A DNA stretch of 64,000 bases from Bacteroidales bacterium (GTDB lineage Bacteria; Bacteroidota; Bacteroidia; Bacteroidales; Tenuifilaceae): NCBI GenBank assembly GCA_020636835.1, contig JACJXC010000006.1, forward strand, positions 1 to 64,000, written 5' to 3'. Position numbers and translations under genes: made by a program. Shown here piece by piece: positions 51,201 through 60,153 of this stretch (the stretch's first letter is position 1; every line of letters begins with the position of its first letter). Below the pieces are notes generated by a model. It saw nothing but the letters and a program-made list of their open reading frames with translations. It was not told the origin of the DNA and did not search any database.

Positions 51201-51896
51201 ATGGATTTTACTCAGGATAGAGTCCTCTACGAGGATAACCATTACATTGCTGTACAGAAACTTTGTGGCGACATTGTGCAGGAGGATAAAACTGGCGATG
51301 AGTCGCTGCTCGATATGGTTAAGCGTTTCATCAAGGCGCGCGATGCCAAACCCGGCAATGTTTTCCTTGAGGTAACCCATAGGATTGATAGGCCAGTTAG
51401 CGGCGTGGTGCTGTTTGCAAAAACAAGTAAGGGCTTAAGCCGGATGAATAATTTGTTTCAGGAGGGAAAAATCACCAAGCACTACTGGGCTGTTGTGAAA
51501 AATCGTCCACCGCTCGATTCCGATTTGCTGGTGCATTATCTGGTGCGCGATTCTAAAAAGAATAAGTCCTATGTTTATCCACGAGAGGTGCATGGATCAA
51601 AAGAGGCAAGGCTTAGGTATAAACTTGTTGGGAAAACCAAAAGCTATTTCCTGCTTGATATTGAGTTGATAACGGGTAGGCATCATCAAATTCGCAGCCA
51701 ACTCTCTAAAATTGGTTGCCCAATCAAGGGCGATTTGAAGTACGGTTACGATAGGTCGAATGCCGATGGCGGCATTCATTTACACTCTCGGATGTTTGCA
51801 TTTAAGCATCCGATGACCGAGGAGGATGTTGTAATTCTTGCCCCTCCGCCAAAGGACACCATTTGGGACGAGTTTTTAGTTCTGAATATTGATTAA
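51201..51896 (+). CDS. RluA-family RNA pseudouridine synthase
   Basis: 231 residues. The catalytic motif is THRIDRPVSGVVLFAKT with the conserved Asp. Other blocks are LFQEGKITKHYWAVVKNRP, LDIELITGRHHQIRSQLSKI and GDLKYGYDRSNADGGIHLHS. There is no S4 domain. It isomerises uridine in rRNA or tRNA, but the exact target cannot be assigned. TAAGTTTG at 51171-51178, overlapping the panB stop, could be its own -7 box. A hairpin repeat just downstream probably terminates the transcript. Confidence 0.93.
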   Translation: MDFTQDRVLYEDNHYIAVQKLCGDIVQEDKTGDESLLDMVKRFIKARDAKPGNVFLEVTHRIDRPVSGVVLFAKTSKGLSRMNNLFQEGKITKHYWAVVKNRPPLDSDLLVHYLVRDSKKNKSYVYPREVHGSKEARLRYKLVGKTKSYFLLDIELITGRHHQIRSQLSKIGCPIKGDLKYGYDRSNADGGIHLHSRMFAFKHPMTEEDVVILAPPPKDTIWDEFLVLNID

Positions 51897-51903
51897 CCGT
51901 TTC

Positions 51904-51938
51904 TGTCACCCTGAACTTGTTTCAGGGTCTCTTTTTTA
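51904..51938 (+). terminator. Palindromic repeat acting as terminator after the RluA gene
   Basis: CCCTGAA / TTCAGGG stem with a short loop, then TCTCTTTTTT, 12 nt after the stop. The whole word GTCACCCTGAACTTGTTTCA is one I recognise as a common dispersed intergenic repeat, here doubling as a terminator. Confidence 0.7.
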
Positions 51939-51970
51939 GAAAAAATGTCATCATTTAAATCGAAAGATTT

Positions 51971-52070
51971 AACCACTAAGGCGCTCTAAGTAAATTACAA
52001 AGGCACTTAAGTGAAGAATTTAAAATTTACTTTGTGTTACTTAGTGAAATCCTTTGTTGCCTTTGTGGTG
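51971..52070. repeat. Inverted-repeat element without a gene, related to the GxxExxY cassette ends
   Basis: The left half starts AACCACTAAGGCGCTCTAAG and contains TTACAAAGGCAC; the right half, read in reverse complement, starts CACCACAAAGGC and contains TTTCACTAAGTAACACAAAG. These are the words found at both ends of the 8205-8674 cassette. Here the two halves are separated by only a few bases and no ORF lies between them, as in a solo or MITE-like copy. Confidence 0.55.
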
Positions 52071-52142
52071 AAAATCAACTCTTAATTAACATTTTTTTCA
52101 ACTTTCTTTCCTTCAACTAGTTTTAACTATTGGAAGGTTTAA

Positions 52143-52150
52143 TACTTTTG
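52143..52150 (+). promoter_or_regulatory. Putative promoter -7 box of the glucosaminidase gene
   Basis: TACTTTTG matches TAnnTTTG 23 nt before the ATG. Confidence 0.45.
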
Positions 52151-52172
52151 TGTCATCAAAAATAAAATTGAG

Positions 52173-53108
52173 ATGAAGAGGCTATTCCCATTTATACTGT
52201 TTATTGCTGTTGCTTTAAATGTACTTGGTCAATCAAAAATATCGCGTCAGGAGTATATCTCCAAGTATGCCGACATTGCTATTCGGCAGATGAAACAGTA
52301 CGGTGTGCCAGCCAGCATTATTCTTGCGCAGGGAATGCTGGAGAGCGATAATGGCAATAGTTCGCTTGCCGTTAAGGCGAATAACCACTTCGGAATAAAG
52401 TGCCATAAGGATTGGAATGGCCCAACCATGTACCACGATGATGATAGGCGGAACGAGTGTTTCCGGAAGTATAAGAATTCCGAAGGCTCGTATATGGATC
52501 ACAGCTTGTTTTTACGCGGAGGTCGTAGGTATGCCACGCTTTTCGATTTGGAATCGACCGACTATAAGGGCTGGGCTCGCGGTTTGAAGAAGGCGGGTTA
52601 CGCTACCAATCCCAAGTATGCCGATATGCTGATTAAAATTATTGAGGAGAACGAACTGTATAATTTCGATAAGGGTGTTGCTGTTGCCGTTGAATCGCCC
52701 CGCAAAGGGACTGGCCAATTGGTGGATGTTGATGGGTTTGCAATTGATATCTACAACGCACGTCAGGTTTTCACTCGGAATAGAATTAAGTATATTGTAG
52801 TAAAGGCAGGCGATACATTCTATTCGCTTACCAAGGAGTTAAGCCTTATGCCTTGGCAGATATACAAGTATAATGAGCTAGCCGAGGATTCTATTTTACA
52901 GATTGGTCAGGAAATATACATTCAGCCAAAACGCAGACGGGCCGAGCGTAATCATGCTGTGCATACCGTGGATACTGGCGAAACAATGCACTCTATCTCT
53001 CAAATGTATGGAGTTAGGTTGAAATCGCTTTACCGGAAGAATAGGATGAGAGTGGGCGAGGAGCCAGAGGTTGGGCAAACAATCAATTTAAGGAAAAGGA
53101 AAAGGTAG
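52173..53108 (+). CDS. Glucosaminidase (GH73-like) with two LysM domains
   Basis: 311 residues. Signal peptide MKRLFPFILFIAVALNVLGQ. The peptidoglycan hydrolase domain covers about residues 25-165 (YISKYADIAIRQMKQYGVPA, SIILAQGMLESDNGNSSLAV with the catalytic Glu, NNHFGIKCHKDWNG, YATNPKYADMLIKIIEE). Two LysM domains follow (YIVVKAGDTFYSLTKELSL near 205 and HTVDTGETMHSISQMYGVRL near 260), which hold the enzyme on peptidoglycan. It likely trims cell wall during growth or division. The gene ends exactly where convergent fmt ends. Confidence 0.93.
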   Translation: MKRLFPFILFIAVALNVLGQSKISRQEYISKYADIAIRQMKQYGVPASIILAQGMLESDNGNSSLAVKANNHFGIKCHKDWNGPTMYHDDDRRNECFRKYKNSEGSYMDHSLFLRGGRRYATLFDLESTDYKGWARGLKKAGYATNPKYADMLIKIIEENELYNFDKGVAVAVESPRKGTGQLVDVDGFAIDIYNARQVFTRNRIKYIVVKAGDTFYSLTKELSLMPWQIYKYNELAEDSILQIGQEIYIQPKRRRAERNHAVHTVDTGETMHSISQMYGVRLKSLYRKNRMRVGEEPEVGQTINLRKRKR

Positions 53109-54077
53109 TTACACCATCCTTATAAATTTGGCGTTATGCCAGCCCCGGAGGAATTCATCAATCTGCATAGCCTTTTTGCCGGCCTGCTGTATGGTTAATA
53201 TTTCAACCAAATCGTTTTGGCAGATTACCTGTAAATATTTCTTTCCATCGGTTTTGATAGAGCCGCAATTGTTGTTTGTGGGTTGATTTATTGCTAAGGA
53301 CTTGAATATTTTGACTTGAATTATAGTTTCGGCATCATCAACGGAAACAGCCATCTCGCTCCAAGCTGCAGGGTATGGACTTAACCCACGAATAAAGTTG
53401 TGAACCTCTATGGCTGGTCTGCTCCAGTCAACCTTACAGGTATCCTTAAAAATTTTTGGTGCGGCTTTTAACTCCCCTGCAACCAAATTTTTTTGTGGGA
53501 TAAGCGTGAGATTCCCTCCTGCTAGTTTCTGGATAGTATTAACAACCATTGAGCCGCCAAGGTACATCAGCTTATCGTGAAGTTCGCCGGCGGTTTCGTT
53601 CTCGCCAATTTCAACTTCAAGTTGATCTATAATATTCCCTGTATCAATCTCCTTGTCTAGGAGGAATGTGGTGAGTCCAGTTTTTTTCTCGCCATTAATT
53701 ACAGCCCAGTTTATGGGCGCAGCGCCTCTGTACTGTGGCAGTAGCGATGCGTGTAAGTTGAATGTGCCGAGCTTTGGTAAACTCCAAACCGATTCGGGTA
53801 GCATTCTGAATGCAACCACAACAGCAATGTCGGGATTCAACTCCTTGAGTTGATCTACAAAGTCCTCGTTTCTGAGTTTTTCGGGTTGAAGTACCAGCAG
53901 ACCTTTTCCCTGAGCAAATTGCTTTACGGGCGACGATTGTAGTTTCTGTCCCCGGCCAACGGGCTTATCGGGTACAGTTACAACTGCAACCACATTGTAG
54001 CCAGCATCAACAATTGCTTTTAATGGTTCAACAGCAAAATCGGGCGTACCCATGTAAACAATCCGGGGAGAGGTCAT
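53109..54077 (-). CDS. fmt: Methionyl-tRNA formyltransferase
   Basis: Formylates initiator Met-tRNA with 10-formyltetrahydrofolate. 322 residues with MTSPRIVYMGTPDFAVEPLK, VVTVPDKPVGRGQKLQSSPV, the catalytic block FNLHASLLPQYRGAAPINWA, TTFLLDKEIDTGNII, and the C-terminal tRNA-binding domain beginning near IEVHNFIRGLSPYPAAWSEM. Length is usual for the family. It is downstream of ribBA on the same strand, 116 bp apart, and its partner def is at 17.9 kb. Confidence 0.97.
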   Translation of the reverse strand: MTSPRIVYMGTPDFAVEPLKAIVDAGYNVVAVVTVPDKPVGRGQKLQSSPVKQFAQGKGLLVLQPEKLRNEDFVDQLKELNPDIAVVVAFRMLPESVWSLPKLGTFNLHASLLPQYRGAAPINWAVINGEKKTGLTTFLLDKEIDTGNIIDQLEVEIGENETAGELHDKLMYLGGSMVVNTIQKLAGGNLTLIPQKNLVAGELKAAPKIFKDTCKVDWSRPAIEVHNFIRGLSPYPAAWSEMAVSVDDAETIIQVKIFKSLAINQPTNNNCGSIKTDGKKYLQVICQNDLVEILTIQQAGKKAMQIDEFLRGWHNAKFIRMV

Positions 54078-54193
54078 TTGGGTTATTGGGATTATTTAGT
54101 TATAAAGTTACTAGGTAATTAAGTGAATAGGTAAATGAGTAAATAAGTTTTTTTTAACCTATTTTCTCATTCTCCTATTAACTCATTTTCAAA

Positions 54194-55432
54194 TTATTTT
54201 TTATCCTCAAATAGGTTGATGTGTCCCATTTTCTCGTGCTTGGTGCGTAGGTAAAATTCGTTGAAAGGGTTTGGGGCGATAACTATAGGAATATTTTCAG
54301 TAACATGCAGTCCGTAACCCTCCAATCCCTTCATTTTTTTTGGATTATTGGTGATAAGTTTCATGTTGCAAACGCCAACTTCGCGCAGAATACTTGCGCC
54401 AACTCCGTAATCGCGCTCATCGTCCTGAAACCCTAGCTCAATATTTGCTTCAACTGTGTCAAATCCTTCTTCTTGTAACTTATAGGCATGTATCTTGTTG
54501 AAAAGTCCAATGCCTCTACCTTCTTGGTTTAAGTATACAAGTACGCCTTTGCCTGCATTGTCAATCATGCGCATAGCCTCGTGGAGTTGAGGGCCACAGT
54601 CGCACCGGTGCGATCCGAAAATATCGCCAGTTACACACGATGAGTGTACGCGTACAAGGATGGATTCGTCTTTTTCCCATTCACCCTTAATGAGCGCAAC
54701 GTGTTCTAATCCATTTGATTTTTGGCGGAAAGGAATCAACTTGAAAGTGCCGTATTCGGAGGGGAGGTTTACCATAACCCCTTTTTCTATAATGCTTTCG
54801 GATTTGAGGAGGTGTGCGATTAGATCCTTAATCGATACTATTTTGATGTTGGATTTATGGGCAATGGTCAAAAGCTGAGGTAACCGTGCCATGGTGCCAT
54901 CGTCGTTCATAATTTCGACTAATACTGCTCCTGGGGTTAAGCCAGCTAAGCGGGTAAGGTCAACGCCGGCTTCGGTATGGCCCGGACGGCGTAAAACCCC
55001 TCTGTCCTTGGCTCTTAATGGGAAGATATGCCCTGGCCGACCTAGATCTTCGGGTTTTGTTTTAGGGTTAATAAGTGCTTGTACTGTTTTTGCCCTATCG
55101 GAAGCGGAAATCCCAGTTGTACACCCTTGTCCCAGTAAATCGACCGAAACGGTAAAGGCGGTGTGGTGAACTGCCGTATTGTTTCCAACCATCAGTTCCA
55201 GCTCCAGCTCGTCGCAGCGTTTCTCGGGTAGCGAGGCGCAAATTAATCCTCGGCCATGGGTGGCCATAAAGTTGATAATTTCGGGGGTAATTAGTTCTGC
55301 GGCTGCAATAAAATCGCCCTCGTTCTCTCTGTCCTCATTGTCAACAACAATAATAACCCGACCATTTTTTAGTTCGTCTAGAGCTTCTTCAATGGAGTTG
55401 AGTTTTATTGGTTGCATTTCATCTATATTCAT
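54194..55432 (-). CDS. ribBA: Bifunctional DHBP synthase / GTP cyclohydrolase II
   Basis: Riboflavin synthesis, 412 residues. The N-terminal RibB half makes 3,4-dihydroxy-2-butanone 4-phosphate (VIIVVDNEDRENEGDFIAAA, TTGISASDRAKTVQALI, RRPGHTEAGVDLTRLAGLTP). The C-terminal RibA half opens GTP with a zinc centre formed by the cysteines of SSCVTGDIFGSHRCDCGPQL, followed by YLNQEGRGIGLFNKIHAYKL and DYGVGASILREVGV. Both active sites look intact. A -7 box lies 36 nt upstream (55468-55475). Confidence 0.97.
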   Translation of the reverse strand: MNIDEMQPIKLNSIEEALDELKNGRVIIVVDNEDRENEGDFIAAAELITPEIINFMATHGRGLICASLPEKRCDELELELMVGNNTAVHHTAFTVSVDLLGQGCTTGISASDRAKTVQALINPKTKPEDLGRPGHIFPLRAKDRGVLRRPGHTEAGVDLTRLAGLTPGAVLVEIMNDDGTMARLPQLLTIAHKSNIKIVSIKDLIAHLLKSESIIEKGVMVNLPSEYGTFKLIPFRQKSNGLEHVALIKGEWEKDESILVRVHSSCVTGDIFGSHRCDCGPQLHEAMRMIDNAGKGVLVYLNQEGRGIGLFNKIHAYKLQEEGFDTVEANIELGFQDDERDYGVGASILREVGVCNMKLITNNPKKMKGLEGYGLHVTENIPIVIAPNPFNEFYLRTKHEKMGHINLFEDKK

Positions 55433-55467
55433 GGTATTGCGGTAGGTTGTTTTGTGAAATTATTCTG

Positions 55468-55475
55468 CAAAAATA
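55468..55475 (-). promoter_or_regulatory. Putative ribBA promoter -7 box
   Basis: TATTTTTG on the minus strand matches TAnnTTTG, 36 nt before the ATG. I see no FMN riboswitch (RFN) signature in the 77-bp gap. Confidence 0.45.
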
Positions 55476-55509
55476 GTTTATTGTATCGAATTTTCCCCGC
55501 TAAATTATT

Positions 55510-56688
55510 TTATATCACCCGTTGGGCTTTCTCCCATTTGGGGTTTTGCTCCTTGAATATGTATCGTACAAATCCGTGTATTTCAGATATATGTGTCATT
55601 GTAGCGAAGTATGGGAGTAGGGTGTAATGGTTTTTAGTTGAGCTGTTTTTTATCAAGTATCCGTAAAAAGCCACTATGTAAAATAGTATTAGTAAAAATA
55701 ACGAGATAATATAAAATGGTTTGCTGGGATGTGTAATTACAATCCAAAGGTTGATGAATGGTATTAATAGTGCCGCTAGAGGTACGAGAGTCCAACGGAG
55801 AACCTTGTGCGATAGGTATTTAAAGGTTAATGCGGCATTATTCAGCGGGTTTAGTAATTCGGGATGCTTAAAAAGCATTTGGAACCCGCCTGCTGCAATG
55901 CGTATTTTGCGTTTCTGCTCTTCTTCAAAGTTAAGTGAACCTTTTTCGGTGGCAATGGCTTTTTTTGCGTACACCACGGAGTGTCCATTTAATGCTATTT
56001 GGGTTGATAGTTCAAAATCGTCGAGTATGGTGTTGGGGTTGAGTTTTTGAAATAGTTCCGTTCTGATGGCGAACAGCTCGCCTGCAGCGCTGAGCGTGGA
56101 TCCACTTTCCGATTCCAACTGTTTTATCAGCGACTCGTACTTCCAGTATATTCCTTCGCTGGTGGAGCTAGCGTTTGAGTTGTATCCATAGTCAATCCGC
56201 TTTTCGCCAGCAACGCATCCAACCTTGGGGTTTGCAAATGGAGTAATAAGCTCCATCACGGAGTTGGGGTTTAGCATGGTGTTCGCATCGGAAAATATAG
56301 TGATGTCCGATGTTACATGCTCCATGGCGTGGTTAATTGCAGCAGCCTTGCCCAAGCGCTCATCCCGATGTATAACTTTGATATTGGGGTATTGGCTGAG
56401 TAGTTTCAGCGTGTTGTCGGTGGAACCATCGGTTACCCAAATCTGGGTTAATTTGTTGGCAGGATAATTGATTTGTTGAGTATTTTCCACTTTGGGAATT
56501 ACGATATCGTGCTCATTGAATGCTGCAACAACAATTGTTACCGAGGGATGTGTTTGCGGTTGAGGGTTTGTTGGTTTCCTTTTGCGTCGTTTCGTGGTTA
56601 CGTATGCTAATAGTATCAGCGCATAACCGGCATAGCTGTATAGTATTATGGCGAAGCAAAACCAGTAAAGGAACAGGGGAGTTGTCAT
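55510..56688 (-). CDS. Membrane-bound family 2 glycosyltransferase
   Basis: 392 residues from the ATG giving MTTPLFLYWFCFAIILYSYA; a frame extending 42 codons upstream lies inside the neighbouring gene and is rejected. One N-terminal span is followed by a GT-A catalytic domain (VTIVVAAFNEHDIVIPKVEN, IWVTDGSTDN, ITIFSDANTMLNPNSVMELI, ILDDFELSTQIALNGHSVVY) and a processive-type motif region (EEEQKRKIRIAAGGFQ). Three C-terminal spans close it. It resembles enzymes that make extracellular or surface polysaccharide; donor and product are unknown. The ATG overlaps the stop of the GT4 gene by 4 bp. Confidence 0.9.
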   Translation of the reverse strand: MTTPLFLYWFCFAIILYSYAGYALILLAYVTTKRRKRKPTNPQPQTHPSVTIVVAAFNEHDIVIPKVENTQQINYPANKLTQIWVTDGSTDNTLKLLSQYPNIKVIHRDERLGKAAAINHAMEHVTSDITIFSDANTMLNPNSVMELITPFANPKVGCVAGEKRIDYGYNSNASSTSEGIYWKYESLIKQLESESGSTLSAAGELFAIRTELFQKLNPNTILDDFELSTQIALNGHSVVYAKKAIATEKGSLNFEEEQKRKIRIAAGGFQMLFKHPELLNPLNNAALTFKYLSHKVLRWTLVPLAALLIPFINLWIVITHPSKPFYIISLFLLILFYIVAFYGYLIKNSSTKNHYTLLPYFATMTHISEIHGFVRYIFKEQNPKWEKAQRVI

Positions 56689-57890
56689 AGTAGCCCTTGG
56701 TAGAATGTGGTTAGCTTTGCCGCTAGGTTGATGGCATCGTAGTTGTTGGATGCAAAGGTGTTGGCATTTTCTGCGATGCGTATTGTCTCCTGAGGCGATT
56801 GTATGAGGCTGCATACCGATGAGGCGAATGCCTCGGGTGTGTCGGCAATTAGTATGTGCTCATTGTGAGTGGCATCGATTCCTTTTGCCGCCATGCTTGT
56901 TGCCACAATGGCTTTGCGGAGGAACATCCCTTCGATGATTTTTACCCTGATTCCGCTTCCCGAGAGTAACGGCACAACCATAATAGGGAATTTACTGATA
57001 AACTCAGCGGCGTTGGCAACTTGTCCGTGGAATACAATGTCGCGTTCTGCCATTAATCGGTCAGCCAGCGATTCCTGTGCATTTCGTCCAGCAATGTGGA
57101 ATTCGATGTTTGTAATTTCGGCTTGAATTCTGGGCCATACCCAGTCGATAAACCATAGCAATCCTTCGGTATTAGGGAGCCAGTCCAGGGCCCCAATGTA
57201 GCAGATGGCAGGGCTGTCGTTTGGCTCTGTTTCATATACCTTGTCGCTGGGGAAGTAGCCTGCTGGTATGGTGATGGATGGTTTGTTGAAATTATTCTGG
57301 GTAAACCAGTCTTTGTCGGGGTTGCTGATGGCAACCAGCGCATCAACGCTATGGCTTATTCGCCTTTCGATCGACTCAATTCGCTTTGCCAATAGGCCAA
57401 AGTACCAAGCCCTGAGCTTGCTGGTGCACTCAACCGCAAGGCTTTCCCAAATGTGATGTTCCACGTTGTGCGATCGCATCACTATTGGCCCTTTAAAATC
57501 TTTGCTAATGGTTTTTACGTACGAAATAAGGTAGAGCCCTTCCAGCTGAACAATGTCGAATTGCTTTTCTTGAATGGTGCGTCGGATGATGTGTTTGAAT
57601 ATGGGGCTTAGGTATCGCTGTATATTGTAGGGTTTCCGTGTGAATAGTAGGTTGAATATGTAGTGTAGTAGGTTGTTTGATAAACGGATGTGGAGTATCT
57701 CGAAGTTAATTAGGGCGTGGATTTCGCGGGGTATTCGCTCCATGGAGCCGGGATGTTTGGGCGTGCTCAGGGTAAGAACCGTAACCTCGTTTCCAGCCTT
57801 TGCCAGGCCTAAACACATATTCAGAGTTGCCAGTGTGCCGCCATCTACCGGGGGATAGGGTGGTTTGTGTGCTAGTACAAGGATTTTCAT
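56685..57890 (-). CDS. Family 4 (GT-B) glycosyltransferase
   Basis: 401 residues. N-terminal acceptor domain (MKILVLAHKPPYPPVDGGTL) and C-terminal donor domain (AICYIGALDWLPNTEGLLWF, NIEFHIAGRNAQESLADRLM, VVPLLSGSGIRVKIIEGMFL with the conserved Glu, and KAIVATSMAAKGIDATHNEH). It is a cytoplasmic retaining enzyme that adds a sugar to a surface glycan or lipid. It is translationally coupled to the downstream family 2 enzyme, so the two probably act on the same glycan. No wzx/wzy or sugar-nucleotide genes are near. Confidence 0.92.
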   Translation of the reverse strand: MKILVLAHKPPYPPVDGGTLATLNMCLGLAKAGNEVTVLTLSTPKHPGSMERIPREIHALINFEILHIRLSNNLLHYIFNLLFTRKPYNIQRYLSPIFKHIIRRTIQEKQFDIVQLEGLYLISYVKTISKDFKGPIVMRSHNVEHHIWESLAVECTSKLRAWYFGLLAKRIESIERRISHSVDALVAISNPDKDWFTQNNFNKPSITIPAGYFPSDKVYETEPNDSPAICYIGALDWLPNTEGLLWFIDWVWPRIQAEITNIEFHIAGRNAQESLADRLMAERDIVFHGQVANAAEFISKFPIMVVPLLSGSGIRVKIIEGMFLRKAIVATSMAAKGIDATHNEHILIADTPEAFASSVCSLIQSPQETIRIAENANTFASNNYDAINLAAKLTTFYQGLL

Positions 57891-57925
57891 GCGCAGGTTC
57901 GGTTTAATGTCGTTGCGAATAATCG

Positions 57926-59395
57926 TTATCGGACTAATTTCTTCTTATTAACGAATGATATTCCAATTGCCTTCAATTTTTTACCAATTCCGATGTAAAA
58001 ATCGGCATTCATAATTGATGAGTCATTGGTGGCCTTGTACGATAGGAATATTCCGAGTGGAAGTAGTATGAACGACGACACCCACATTCCCAGGGTTGCA
58101 TCCCACATCAACTCGCGGGCGAATTTTTCGCCAGTTATTGTAATAATATAGTACACGATGAAGAATAGTACCGAGATGATTACGGGCATACCAAGCCCTC
58201 CTTTCCGTATGATTGCACCCAGTGGAGCCCCAATGAAAAAGAATACGAAGCATGCGAACGATAGGGTGAACTTCCGGTTCCATTCAATTCGGTGGCGGGC
58301 AATGTATTTCCTTTTGTGGAAAAACTCGTCCTTGGTTGCCGATATGTAACTTTTTGTGGATCGGGCATAATCTAGCGCAAGATCCACGGCTCTTTGTTTT
58401 TGGGTTTGAGGAAGTGCTTTGAATGCCGAATCTGCATTCATTGAGGTTTGCGATACCTTCTTGTGATTGAGTTCATCCCGGCTGGTATTCCGCATTAGGT
58501 TGTTGCGGGTGATATTATTGGAGAATGTTTGGGATTGCGCGTTGAATGCTTTCTCAAGCGAATCGCGGGTTGTGCTGAGCTGGTTCAGGTTCATAGCCTG
58601 GTAGCTATCCTTGAAAAAGCTCTCGTCGGTTCGCTGTAGCCCAAATCCCCGAAGTTCGAAAATTATAACCTGTTTTTCGAAATACTGCTTTTGGGCGGGG
58701 TATTTACTGTTGGGGCTTTTGCGGGGTGTTTTTTTATCGGTAATCTCTTTGTACGAGTAGCCGTTGTAGAGTGTGGCCACAAGGAATTTTTGATCGGAGG
58801 TGGGCTTCATGTAGCCCGAGTCGGCATAGGTTACGGTGTTATTGCCCTGCTCGTCGCTGTGATCGTATATCAGTAAGTTTGTGAGTAGGCTCGTTTTTGG
58901 GTTCCTGTCGGCTACCTTTATGCTGTAGCCCTCTATCAAATTTGTAAAAACTCCTTCTTTGATAATCAGCTCAGGTTTTTGTTGTTTTACAGAGTATAAT
59001 AGCGAGGCTATTCTTAGATTGGTGTAGGGGAGTACATTGTTCGAAAAGAAGAATGCCCCGGAGCTTATCAGTACCGTTACAAAGACCAGGGGAATCATTA
59101 TGCGGGGGAGCGATATGCCTGCCGATTTCATGGCCAGGAGTTCGTTGTTTTCTCCCAGATTTCCCATCGTCATCAACGATGCCAGCAGTGTTGCCAGCGG
59201 AAGGGCCATGGGAACCAGCCCCGCCGAAGCGTATAGCAGCAATTCGGCTATTACATCCCACTCTAAACCTTTGCCCACAAGATCGTCGATGTACTTCCAG
59301 AGAAATTGCATAAGAAGTATAAACATGGAGATGAAGAAGGTCATCACCAGTGGCCCCAGGTAGGACTTAAGAATGAATCGATGCAGTGTTTTCAC
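57926..59395 (-). CDS. LptF/LptG-family permease (YjgP/YjgQ)
   Basis: 489 residues. Membrane part of the lipopolysaccharide transport ABC machine. The N-terminal spans (FILKSYLGPLVMTFFISMFI) are followed by the family block LPLATLLASLMTMGNLGENN and ELLAMKSAGISLPRIM with the coupling helix. A periplasmic beta-jellyroll and a helical insert come next, then three C-terminal spans (FTLSFACFVFFFIGAPLGAI, MPVIISVLFFIVYYIITI). The insert between jellyroll and last spans (QSQTFSNNITRNNLMRNTSR region) makes it longer than the 360-residue enterobacterial proteins, as usual in Bacteroidota. A -7 box TACATTTG lies at 59424-59431. LptF and LptG cannot be told apart. Confidence 0.92.
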   Translation of the reverse strand: MKTLHRFILKSYLGPLVMTFFISMFILLMQFLWKYIDDLVGKGLEWDVIAELLLYASAGLVPMALPLATLLASLMTMGNLGENNELLAMKSAGISLPRIMIPLVFVTVLISSGAFFFSNNVLPYTNLRIASLLYSVKQQKPELIIKEGVFTNLIEGYSIKVADRNPKTSLLTNLLIYDHSDEQGNNTVTYADSGYMKPTSDQKFLVATLYNGYSYKEITDKKTPRKSPNSKYPAQKQYFEKQVIIFELRGFGLQRTDESFFKDSYQAMNLNQLSTTRDSLEKAFNAQSQTFSNNITRNNLMRNTSRDELNHKKVSQTSMNADSAFKALPQTQKQRAVDLALDYARSTKSYISATKDEFFHKRKYIARHRIEWNRKFTLSFACFVFFFIGAPLGAIIRKGGLGMPVIISVLFFIVYYIITITGEKFARELMWDATLGMWVSSFILLPLGIFLSYKATNDSSIMNADFYIGIGKKLKAIGISFVNKKKLVR

Positions 59396-59423
59396 AGATT
59401 ACAGGTGTTGGAAATAGCTAAGG

Positions 59424-59431
59424 CAAATGTA
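59424..59431 (-). promoter_or_regulatory. Putative promoter -7 box of the LptF/G gene
   Basis: TACATTTG on the minus strand matches TAnnTTTG, 29 nt before the ATG. Confidence 0.45.
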
Positions 59432-59472
59432 GCTGTTTTTCCAATACCTGAAAGCAGAATCTGCATTAAAGG

Positions 59473-59880
59473 TTACGCTCCGATAACTCTTTTTAACTCA
59501 CCGATTTGGTGATTCCAGAGCGATACGGTTTCGTCCATGTCGTCCTGTTCGTGAATATCCTCGGTAACCGTGAGCGATAGTTCGCCCGTAATATCGTCCT
59601 TGGTGAGCTTAAAGGCGAAATGCGATAGGTGGCGCGTGTGGCAATCGGAATCAATCCATCGGAACTTGACGAATTTATTTTCTTTCCGTTCAACCAGTTC
59701 GGCCTTCCGCGAGGTTTCGTCCCAAATGAAAGTGAAAATGTTGCCCCGGAGGTTAACGTCGTCGGCAAACCACTCCGATAGCCCATGAGGCGTGCATAGC
59801 CGTTGAAAAACAATGCTTGCTGTTGAGTTTACATAATACTCTAATTCTACCTTATTTGCAATCTTCACATCTACATCCAT
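59473..59880 (-). CDS. START-like (SRPBCC-fold) domain protein
   Basis: 135 residues. The pattern KVELEYYVNSTASIVFQRLC, TPHGLSEWFADDVNLRGNIF, FIWDETSRKAELVERKENKF and a C-terminal helix (VSLWNHQIGELKRVIGA) matches the START-like family common in Bacteroidota, related to Aha1/polyketide-cyclase folds. Such folds bind hydrophobic ligands or protein clients, but the role of this family is unknown to me. It lies upstream of the LptF/G gene on the same strand, 77 bp apart, with a separate promoter between them. Confidence 0.88.
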   Translation of the reverse strand: MDVDVKIANKVELEYYVNSTASIVFQRLCTPHGLSEWFADDVNLRGNIFTFIWDETSRKAELVERKENKFVKFRWIDSDCHTRHLSHFAFKLTKDDITGELSLTVTEDIHEQDDMDETVSLWNHQIGELKRVIGA

Positions 59881-60021
59881 GATTTTATATTTTTTATTAA
59901 ATTATTGCAATGTATCATTTAATCCGCTATTCGATTTGTTGTTCAATGAGTTATTTATTAACAGGGGTTGTTGATAACAGCTATTGAGCCAAAGTTTTTT
60001 ATTGTTTTTATTGATGTTGTA

Positions 60022-60052
60022 TTTGGTGATAAAAAAAAATTGTATACTTTTG
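60022..60052 (+). promoter_or_regulatory. tRNA-Met promoter (TTTG-N19-TACTTTTG)
   Basis: TTTG at 60022-60025 and TACTTTTG at 60045-60052, exactly 19 bp apart, the best match to the Bacteroidota consensus in the window. The tRNA starts 15 nt further on. Confidence 0.8.
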
Positions 60053-60067
60053 CACCGCTAAAACAAT

Positions 60068-60141
60068 GGCGAGGTAGCTCAGCTGGTTAGAGCGCATGAT
60101 TCATAATCATGAGGTCGGCGGTTCAATCCCGCCTCTCGCTA
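60068..60141 (+). tRNA. tRNA-Met (anticodon CAT)
   Basis: All four arms fold. The acceptor GGCGAGG/TCTCGCT has two G-U pairs, and the D-arm is GCTC...GAGC. The anticodon stem CATGA/TCATG holds loop TTCATAA with CAT at 60102-60104. The T-arm is GGCGG TTCAATC CCGCC and the discriminator A is at 60141. CCA is not encoded. The paired first position argues against the initiator, and the overall body fits elongator Met. A CAT tRNA modified to read isoleucine AUA is the alternative. It sits at the edge of a possible integrated island. Confidence 0.93.
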
Positions 60142-60153
60142 CCCAACAAAATC

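Noticed and set aside
56689..56814. 42-codon N-terminal extension of the family 2 glycosyltransferase
   Set aside because: It lies wholly within the upstream GT4 gene, and the ATG at 56688 gives the normal membrane span and an ATGA overlap.
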